Shown here: one piece after another, positions 56,617 to 64,000 of the stretch | Layout of the letters: every line of letters begins with the position of its first letter | Numbering within the stretch: position 1 is the stretch's first letter | DNA from: Bathynomus jamesi | Taxonomy: Eukaryota > Arthropoda > Malacostraca > Isopoda > Cirolanidae | Reading direction: 5' to 3' | DNA length: 64,000 nucleotides | Assembly (NCBI GenBank): GCA_023014485.1 | Contig: JAJOZX010002574.1 | Span: 354,501-418,500 of the forward strand | The notes under the pieces: model-generated | Database searches by the model: none | Seen by the model: only the letters and a program-made list of their open reading frames with translations | What the model was told of the DNA's origin: nothing | Program-made: the position numbers and the translations under genes

Positions 56617-56707
56617 CTGTAGAGTATACAAAATACATTAGAACAATTGCAAAAAATCCAATACAATGAAACACACAAGTTTGGAAGCTCTTAACAAATA
56701 ACATGTA

Positions 56708-58100
56708 CAGTGCCCGCGAAAAGTATCCGATCACCCTTGAAATTTGTATTTTTTACATAAAAAACAATGTTTAAATGTATACTAACCTTATATTAGTATT
56801 TTGTCGTCTGTCCTTTGGTTTGGATGACTTATTCTAGACGTTTTGGCATGGATTTAATCAAGTTTTGACAAACTTCCACTGATATTTCCTTGCACCATAC
56901 CTTTTTGATGGCCTCTTGTAATTTTTCGACTGAGCCAGTGTCGTGGCATTCAACCTTATTTTTATTATTAGCCACAGATTTTCTATCGGATTGAGATCTG
57001 GACTATTACCAGGCCAATCCAAATATCAAATTTATTGTCAGTAATCCATTTTGTCACTATTTTGGCCCTGTGACATGGTGCACCATCATGCATGTATGTT
57101 TTTGTCCTTTGGATTGCCATTACCATTGGAAGTTTATCCTGTAGCATTGCTAAATACCGTGCACCATTCATAGTTGTGTTCTTCGGAAGAAAATATAAGT
57201 TTCCACGCCCATAGTAACCGAAACAACCCCAAACCATCACACTTGGAGGGTGTTTCATTGTCTTTAGGGTGTATTTAGGGTCCATCCTATTTGAGCCAAT
57301 AGGCCGGCGAACCTTTTTTGGACAACTTCTGAATGTCAAAAATGTCGACTCATCGCTAAATAAAACCTTCTTCCAGTCATCAACAGTCCAATGAATGTAT
57401 TTTTTACAAAATGCGACACGTTTTTTACGTATTTTTTCATTAATGAACGGTTTCTTAGCAGCATGGCGAGATGGTAATCCGAGTTCTTTTTGGAGCCGCT
57501 CCTGGATAGTTCGTTCAGAAACACCAGATAACAAATTATTCATATTAAATTTTATTTCTTTCGCAGTTATTGTTGGGTTTTTCAATACTAAACGTTTCAT
57601 AAGTTTGTCTGTTCGCGAATTTGTTTTTCTCGGTCTGCCAGATCGTTTTTTAGGGACTGGCGTGGTTAGGCCACCATTGTTCTTAGCCCGTGAAACCCAT
57701 AAATTAACGGTACTTTGGGATATGTTTAATTCCTTAGCTATCTGTCTCTGTGATTTCCCACATGCATGCAAAGCAACAATAGCACCTCGACAATCACTCT
57801 TAAGTTGTTTTTTAGCACACATTATATATAAATTTTATTTACACCACTTTCTGTAAAAAAAAAAAAAATATCAAGAAATTTACACAAACAGTGAAATCTG
57901 ACAAATTTGAGACACAGCCACCCGCAACGAAGGCTACCAGAACACTAATTTGAGAATGCGTTGGATAGCTCTCATATCAGCGAGCAACCTCAAAGTTACC
58001 AGATGTCGCTAGAACAAATAGAAAGTGAATTACGTGTCTCTGAATATCAAGGGAAAATATTGTATTTTCTTGAGTGATCGGATACTTTTCGCGGGCACTG
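56708..58100 (-). mobile_element. Tc1 transposon copy 2 (1393 bp) in intron 2 of gene B
   Basis: Same ends as the copy at 38091-39486, in the opposite orientation, with TA on both sides (56706-56707 and 58101-58102). Sequence differences from copy 1 are very few. Confidence 0.95.
56788..57822 (-). pseudogene. Tc1-type DD34E transposase, single frameshift
   Basis: ATG at 57822, same protein as copy 1, open through the first two catalytic aspartates (FSDEST and MHDGAPCH). The frame breaks at 57021-57023, where a run of three T (minus strand) replaces four in copy 1. The last part with LNPIENLW continues in another frame to about 56790. It has one defect, so it is the better preserved of the two copies. 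Confidence 0.92.
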
Positions 58101-58425
58101 TATACACCATTAAGACTAAATTCTCAAAGCGACATTACAGACAGAAGCTCCTGTAGGTTAGGGTCAGTTATTTCAGTCTAAACATGTGTCTATAAAAGTG
58201 ACCAGTCCATAGTTTGGAAACAAGGAAAAATGTAAAACCACAATGACTGTTCAGAAAAACTTGAAGATGAGTTTTAACAATTAGGGGTTAGCACTGGATT
58301 ATATAATGAAGACCTCTACTACTACTACTTGATGGCTGCAAAAGGTTAAAATAGGTCTCTCTCTTTTCAGTGAGAGAAATATTGGCACGATGTAAGTCAA
58401 AACACTCACTCATTTGAGGACTTAC

Positions 58426-58527
58426 CTTTGAGAAGGAGGCATGTTCATAGGGGAAGCTGAAGAAGGGCTCATCTTTTACAGTGACATCCTCTGTGACATC
58501 TTTTGGTTCAGTTTTGATGTCAGGAAA
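58426..58527 (-). CDS. Zinc-finger gene B, exon 2
   Basis: A 102-nt, phase-0 exon with acceptor tttctag|TTT and donor AAG|gtaagt. It encodes 34 residues, FPDIKTEPKDVTEDVTVKDE and on. IKTE and VKDE fit the SUMO-attachment consensus, which is common in the acidic N-terminal parts of arthropod zinc-finger proteins. Confidence 0.82.
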
Positions 58528-58796
58528 CTAGAAAAAAGAAAAGGTAAACTTGAACTTACAAATTTTATGATGAAACAAGTAAAGCAAATGAAAGCACTAA
58601 ACTTACTTTTTCACAATTGAAAAGCATTAAATAAAAGAAATATGAACAAACTAAATATTGTCTCTATTGACTCAAGAACACACGAGTCAAACCAACAGGT
58701 TCAATATCATAGGGGTAGGTGATGCTCCACTCTTAAAAATTGTGAATGGATGAAGAGGCTTGTTTTGCCAATAAACCCAGAAAATTAATAACTAAC

Positions 58797-58871
58797 CTCT
58801 TTCCAAGGTTGATCATCCACCAATATTTCCTCTGACTGCAACATTTCATCCTTTATTTCTTCATCTTCCAT
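58797..58871 (-). CDS. Zinc-finger gene B, exon 1 (start)
   Basis: ATG at 58871 is the first in frame after a stop (TAA) 24 bases upstream. The 25 codons, MEDEEIKDEMLQSEEILVDD and on, end in phase 0 at a donor GAG|gttagt. IKDE is a further SUMO-type motif. Intron 1 is 269 bp. Confidence 0.78.
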
Positions 58872-59576
58872 TTCTTCATAACTATTTTAATCAACAATGA
58901 ATGAACTACAGCTTCTGTCATGAGCAGAAGTGCTCAATAACCATTTCGATTGCTTTTAAAGGAGCAAGACTCTTTCGTAACCCTTACAAATGATTTCTCC
59001 GCATATTGCATTACCAAGCTTCAGCAAACCTGAAAGGATAAACAAAATATAAACAATCAGCTCATCAGTGGAGTGTTGTTATTGAGAGGTTTTACTGTAT
59101 TTCTTTTTACTTAGTTTACAAATTATTTGAAAGTGTCAGTGTGAACTAGGTACTACAATGTGTACTGTATGGATATATTTCATAAAATGTAAAAATACAT
59201 AATAATGAAGTGATATAAGAAAATACTGAAGGTTGATCATGAGAATTCTTGAGTACTGCTGAATAGTTAAACAAAAAAATTTGTTCAGATGGATGCCCCT
59301 TATATAACTACTAAATAAGGCATTTGCATCACATTTTCTATAGGATTTGGAGTCACTGGTCTAAATTGGTATTTCAGAGTTGCTTCACTCCTCTTTTCAG
59401 AATCTGTTTGTCAATTCCACCAAACTTCTCATCCTGGTATTCTGTCAGTGACCAATGACAAGTTCTACAAACCAGAAAACTGTCAACACAGTTGAGCTGA
59501 ATTTGAACACAAGTCTCCCTTTCCCAACACCCCCATCCCACTTCATCCATGACAATAGGGAAAAGTTCATAATGAC
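58872..59576. other. Region upstream of gene B
   Basis: AT-rich and likely to contain the gene B promoter and 5' leader, but no promoter element or upstream exon could be identified. Confidence 0.3.
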
Positions 59577-60059
59577 TAGGGGTGCACTGGATATGATATC
59601 TGGCTGGATATTCAGCTGGATATTGCGAAATATCTGGTATCCAGCAGGATATGGGTCATATCCGGCTGGATATACCGGATATAGGCCAAGACATTAGAAA
59701 ATTAACACCTGTATGAAAATCTGCCAACACATTACAAATAATATTTTATATACAAAAAAAATGGAAAGCCCTCCAGGGCCCACCCCTAACCAGTCCAGCA
59801 ACACTTTTTATATTAAATCAACACAATACTGATGACAAGAATAAATAAAACATCTGTCCATCCTTAACGATTACAGTTCTATTAATATAATCAGAGCTTT
59901 TTATAAAAACGTCTAGGCGTTAAATTTTTTAAAAAGATTAAAATACTGCTAGACCCCTGCACTTGCTTTCCATTCTTTTTTCCTTTATTTTCAAAACAAT
60001 ACAAAACATTACAAGCTTGACAAATGTAAAACAATACATTGAATACAATATAAAATGCC

Positions 60060-60452
60060 TGGAATGAAATCAATGAATGGAGGGCAGTATTGTGTTGGTC
60101 AGATGGCGCCATTCAGCCTGGAGGTCTTCAGAATAAAAAAACTCCACAACAGTGATTTAGAACTTTTTTCCATTGTGGTGCAGAAACAAGAGCATTTCTC
60201 CTCTTTTTGGCAATATTCAGGATCACCTTGCTTCATAGATGTTTCCATATTCAGAAAACATTCTGAAAATACAGAGGATGCGGGTGTGCAGAGAAGCTTT
60301 GAAACAATAGTTTTAAGGAGAGGAAATCGGTCCTCCTGCTTCCAAATTTGAACTGGACAGCATTTCCTACCTACAAGAGGTTCAGATGCATATTGGTCCA
60401 ACTCCCCTGCAATCTGAAGAACAGCAGTAGTCTTCTTTTCAACCTTTCTTCT
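60060..60452 (-). pseudogene. hAT transposase C-terminal dimerisation part
   Basis: Minus strand: GELDQYASEPLVGRKCCPVQ, IWKQEDRFPLLKTIVSKLLC and TPASSVFSECF, the classic hATC blocks with substitutions (IPASSVPSERVFS is usual). It is truncated upstream by the second hAT; the remainder of the gene continues at 61597-62000. Confidence 0.8.
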
Positions 60453-60460
60453 CTTGTAAC

Positions 60461-61588
60461 CAGGGTTGTGGAGTCGGTCCAAAATTTTCCGACTCCGACT
60501 CCACACATTGTCAAAAATTCGACTCCGACTCCACACATTGTAAAAAATCTAAAAATCCGACTCCGACTCCTCACATTTTAAATATATGACTCCGACTCCT
60601 CTAGTGTTTCACTCTATAATTATCATAATAATAAGACATTTCATCACCACCACACTAAGTGTGAAATTTTATATTTTATATTTTATATTTAAATAAATAT
60701 TAATTGTATATTCTGAAAATGTAAAAAAAAAATATTAAAAAAACTTAATCTAGGGGCTATCAATGAATAAGGTTTATTGACCAAAAAAACTAAATAACCT
60801 AAATGTTAGTATTTAGGATTTAGAAATTAAGGGTGACACAGGACAGAAATTGGAGTCGGAGTCGGAAGTTTTTTACCGACTCCGACTCCGCCCTGAAACG
60901 TCCGACTCCACGACTCCGACTCCACGACTCCACGACTCCACGACTCCACGACTCCACGACTCCACGACTCCGACTCCACGACTCCGACTCCACGACTCCG
61001 ACTCCACGACTCCGACTCCACGACTCCGACTCCACGACTCCGACTCCACGACTCCGACTCCACGACTCCGACTCCACGACTCCGACTCCACGACTCCGAC
61101 TCCACGACTCCGACTCCACGACTCCGACTCCACGACTCCGACTCCACGACTCCGACTCCACGACTCCGACTCCACGACTCCGACTCCACGACTCCGACTC
61201 CACGACTCCGACTCCACGACTCCGACTCCACGACTCCGACTCCACGACTCCGACTCCACGACTCCGACTCCACGACTCCGACTCCACGACTCCGACTCCA
61301 CGACTCCGACTCCACGACTCCGACTCCACGACTCCGACTCCACGACTCCGACTCCACGACTCCGACTCCACGACTCCGACTCCACGACTCCGACTCCACG
61401 ACTCCGACTCCACGACTCCGACTCCACGACTCCGACTCCACGACTCCGACTCCACGACTCCGACTCCACGACTCCGACTCCACGACTCCGACTCCACGAC
61501 TCCGACTCCACGACTCCGACTCCACGACTCCGACTCCACGACTCCGACTCCACGACTCCGACTCCACGACTCCGACTCCACGACCCTG
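60461..61588. mobile_element. hAT element dominated by a minisatellite (1128 bp)
   Basis: Starts cagggttgtggagtcggt and ends ctccacgaccctg, flanked by the exact 8-bp duplication cttgtaac (60453-60460 and 61589-61596). It sits within the coding region of the outer hAT. Apart from the ends and an AT-rich centre (60600-60840) it is a tandem array. No transposase is present. Confidence 0.93.
60899..61584. repeat. 14-bp minisatellite, roughly 45 or more copies
   Basis: After a short stretch of 9-bp cgactccac units (60905-60966) the sequence is an almost perfect array of the 14-bp unit actccgactccacg. Since 14 is not a multiple of three and the unit lacks stops, all forward and reverse frames stay open and produce long Asp-Ser-Thr-Pro-Arg or Glu-Ser-Trp-Arg-Gly-Val repeat frames. 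These are artefacts, not genes. Confidence 0.97.
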
Positions 61589-61596
61589 CTTGTAAC

Positions 61597-62000
61597 TTAC
61601 TTCCCCAGATTGCTCTCCTTTTGTGATCTCCAAAAAACACGCTTCAAGAATGTCCTCTTCGTCTTTCCTCTTTCACATAGGAGAACTGGAATTTGAGCTT
61701 CTTTTGCTTCCACTTTCATTTGAATCATTACCACCTTCGTCATTTTCAATACCTATCACTTCTTCAATCAGCCAGGATTTAGCCTGCTCTTTTTGATCTT
61801 GTTGAAAGATAACTTATACCGTGATCTATTGCAGTCGCAGTCACATAAGCCCTGTTTTTCATGTTCAAAGACTTCCCATCATTGCTCTCCAACAAGAACG
61901 TGGGTCGAACAGAAGTCAGGAGTTCTCTCTTTGTTGTTTGAACACCTTGGTCATCATGGCCAATCTTTGAAAGAAATCTTTGTAAAATACAAATGCTTGG
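61597..62000 (-). pseudogene. hAT transposase, upstream part
   Basis: In changing frames the minus strand reads SVRPTFLLESNDGKSLNMKN, RAYVTATAIDHGISY and an acidic-serine stretch EEVIGIENDEGGNDSNESGS. These precede, as in other hATs of this type, the hATC part at 60060-60452. Several shifts; dead copy. Confidence 0.6.
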
Positions 62001-62019
62001 GATTACGGAAGACGCTTGT

Positions 62020-62368
62020 TAAATCTTTCCCTGACATACTATACGCAAAATTACCATTACGCAAACCTATATGCAAAATTTTGCACTTATCAACGTTAAA
62101 TCTCATTTGCCATGTGACCGACCAATCAACGATTTTATTCAGATCTTCCTGGATTTTACCTCTATCTTCGTCATTAATCGCCCTACCACCCAGCTTTGTG
62201 TCATCCGCAAACTTTGAAACTGTACTGTACTGACTAGGCCGACATCTAAATCGTTAATATATATATAAGAAAAAGCAAGGGGCCCAATACAGAACCCTGA
62301 GGAACGCCACTCGCTACATTAGCCCAACACGACTCCACTCCATCAACGACCACCCTCTGTTTCCTACC
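62020..62368 (-). pseudogene. CR1/L2-like LINE fragment
   Basis: Inverted copy of about 40860-41175: the minus strand covers the [17 protein letters not shown] segment, the FADD region and WQM(S/R)FNVDKCKILH. It is cut off at 62368 by the next hAT. Confidence 0.82.
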
Positions 62369-64000
62369 CAGTGGCGGTCCTAGCTTACATGACGCCCTGG
62401 GCGAACCTCACCTTCAGCGCGCCCCCCCCCCCCTGTTCGCCAACACACACACATTCGAATCCCCCCAAAATAAAGGACAGACATAACTTTCACAAAATAA
62501 CTTTTTATTGGACTAATTGTTGGAACTTCAGAACCAAAACAGAGACTCAAATTTCTGAATTTTACAAATCCTTCATCACGTAAATAGAATAACTCACTTA
62601 AGAGAATGTAATTATGATACTATGAACAGGAAAAATACAAATTAAATTGCACAACTGCCATAAATAAACTAGAGAATCAAATTTCTAAATTGTACAAATG
62701 CTCTATCACATAAATAGAATAAGACACTTAAGAGAGGGTAATTATTATGCTACACTTTGAACAAGAAACAAAATAAATTGCACCACAGCACAACTGCCAT
62801 CTAAAGCCTGACTCTTCTTACCTTCCTTGATGCAAAGTCATGAATTAAATCATCATATGAAATCTGCTCAGCAATTGTATGATTTATACTGATGATGGCC
62901 AGACCGGTAAGGCGTTCCTGTGACATAGTTGACCTCAGGTAGGATTGATGAGCTTCAGCTTTGAAAAGCTCCTCTCTGCTTCAGCAACAGTGACTGGAAG
63001 AGTAAGACCAATTCTGAGAGCAGTCCACAAATTTGGATATATTTCAGAGAGCTCCCTTTCATGGATAAATGTCAGCAGTTCAAGCAAGGATATGGTCTTT
63101 GATGGCAAGTCAGGCAAGTTCTTCAGCTCCTGTGCAAGCTTTCTGCCATCCAAGTCAGATTGTCCCTTAAAGTGTAGTGTAGTACTAAGGTTCACACATT
63201 GTTCTGTCAGCTCCTCAAATGTGAGATTTTGGAAATGTGTCAGCACTCCAAACTTCTCTCCCACAATTTCCAACGTGGAAAATCTTTCCTGAATGGCTGA
63301 TGTTGCAGCATCAACCACTGCATTGAAAAATGTCACCTCCAGCTTCTTCAAAGCATCAATCAAGGGCTCATCAGATGCTTCATAGGAGAAGTGCCGCTTT
63401 GTGGACCTCAGCCATTTTTGTTTTAACACAGCCTCCACATTCATTTGTTCACAGATATCTGTGGCTGCCATTTGTGCAGCCACAAAACCTGTTGCCCTGT
63501 AATTGCGGAGACCTCTCTGTTTTTTTTAGGAGATTTACTGCAACATCAACATGCATGCTATTGCTAGGAGACTGCATCTGCTTGCTCACATGCTGAATTT
63601 GGCACAACAGGTCATGCCACACCACTGAACAAATGGCGAAGCGGTATGACCCAACCTCCTCTGACAGAGATTGAGCCTCGACCTTTATTACAGAGTCTTT
63701 GGTGTGGTCCCTCACCTCGATCAGTGCATCTCTCACTGCAGCTGCCTGATATCTCAGGGGCTCCACACTCTTGATCTTGCTTTCCCACCTTGTATCAGAC
63801 CACATCTTCAATGTGATGTTCATATGTTTTTTCAAAATGGCCCATCGTTGTGTGGAGGCTGAAAACAAGTTGTAAAGCTTCTGCAAGATATGCCAAAGTA
63901 ACTTGTGGCATCAATAGATCCCTTAGCAGCATCGGCCACAAGCAAATTCAGAGAATGAGCCCCACATGGAACAAACAGAGCTCTGGGTTTAATTTCTAGG
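62369..64000 (-). mobile_element. hAT transposon, running off the window end
   Basis: The left end cagtggcggtcctagc is a typical hAT start. It interrupts the LINE fragment. The other end lies beyond 64000, so the duplication cannot be checked. It carries a long transposase gene on the minus strand. Confidence 0.7.
62830..64000 (-). pseudogene. hAT transposase of ZMYM1/DUF4371 type, partial
   Basis: Minus strand 63886-63449: FSASTQRWAILKKHM, WSDTRWESKIKSVEPLRYQA and VVWHDLLCQIQHVSK. After a shift near 63520, 63483-62935: FFNAVVDAATSAIQERFSTL, GEKFGVLTHFQNL and YPNLWTALRIGLTLPVTVAE, then AERSFSKLKLI, the dimerisation region. A further one-base shift near 62938 leads to LRSTMSQERLTGLAIISINH, ending near 62830. 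The N-terminal part extends past the window. The frame is well preserved, so this copy is fairly young or the breaks are sequencing indels. Confidence 0.85.

Larger units (their letters stand above)
59577..62017 (-). mobile_element. hAT transposon, split by a second hAT
   Basis: The left end taggggtgcactggatatga is a hAT-style end followed by many ggatat/atatcc motifs. The minus strand encodes hAT transposase pieces on both sides of the insertion at 60461-61588. The right end was not found. It may be lost where the LINE fragment begins at 62020. Confidence 0.65.

Noticed and set aside
57395..57856. 153-codon plus-strand frame (and its partner at 38336)
   Set aside because: Antisense shadows of the two Tc1 transposase copies.
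60899..61584. Possible CRISPR-like array
   Set aside because: Units are contiguous 14-bp tandem repeats without spacers, inside a eukaryotic hAT element.
60820..61696. Six long repetitive open frames of about 250-290 codons
   Set aside because: They are by-products of the 14-bp minisatellite, which lacks stop codons in every frame.

Overview
This 64 kb window is AT-rich animal nuclear DNA, most likely from an arthropod. The evidence is split genes with GT/AG introns and a very dense, nested mix of element types that commonly occur together in arthropods: BEL/Pao, Penelope-like, CR1/L2-like and other LINEs, Tc1/mariner, pogo, hAT, Merlin and tRNA-derived SINEs. The species cannot be named from the sequence alone. 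No bacterial operon, rRNA gene, true tRNA gene or CRISPR array was seen.

Host genes: two paralogous C2H2 zinc-finger genes lie on the minus strand. Gene B (58871 down to 48400) has four coding exons joined in phase 0 and predicts a 357-residue protein with acidic, SUMO-motif-bearing N-terminal exons and eight zinc fingers. Gene A (24942 down to 18903) has the same architecture and about ten fingers, but its finger exon has frameshifts and one upstream exon is out of phase, so it is probably a pseudogene or affected by assembly indels.

Layout. 0.3-7.8 kb: a three-level nest of a long-TIR element, a hAT with TSD tttgtttt, and a BEL/Pao element with TSD tcaat whose 679-bp LTRs are nearly identical although its pol is broken. 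8-18 kb: LINE debris, a Penelope-like element with inverted 377-bp arms and hammerhead-like cores, a deleted Tc1-like element, an internally inverted mariner, and a 3.8-kb TIR transposon with an intron-containing DDE-like gene of unassigned family. 18.9-25 kb: gene A, with small elements in and around it. 25.4-33 kb: a Merlin remnant, hAT and pogo-like MITEs, and LINEs. 33-37.8 kb: a LINE split by a hAT that itself holds a solo BEL LTR, then a pogo element holding two hATs. 38-45 kb: a Tc1 and three LINE copies. 46-48.3 kb: SINE-like pieces and MITEs. 48.4-58.9 kb: gene B, whose introns hold a second TIR transposon encoding a DDE-like protein (with a nested Tc1-like element), a pogo element, a hAT MITE and a second near-identical Tc1. 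59.5-64 kb: a hAT split by another hAT carrying a large 14-bp minisatellite, a LINE fragment, and a further hAT that runs off the window.

Almost every element is defective, but many insertion boundaries can be resolved to the base through target-site duplications, so the relative order of insertion can be read directly. In the two Tc1 copies the frameshifts all lie in homopolymer runs, so some apparent pseudogenes may be consensus errors.
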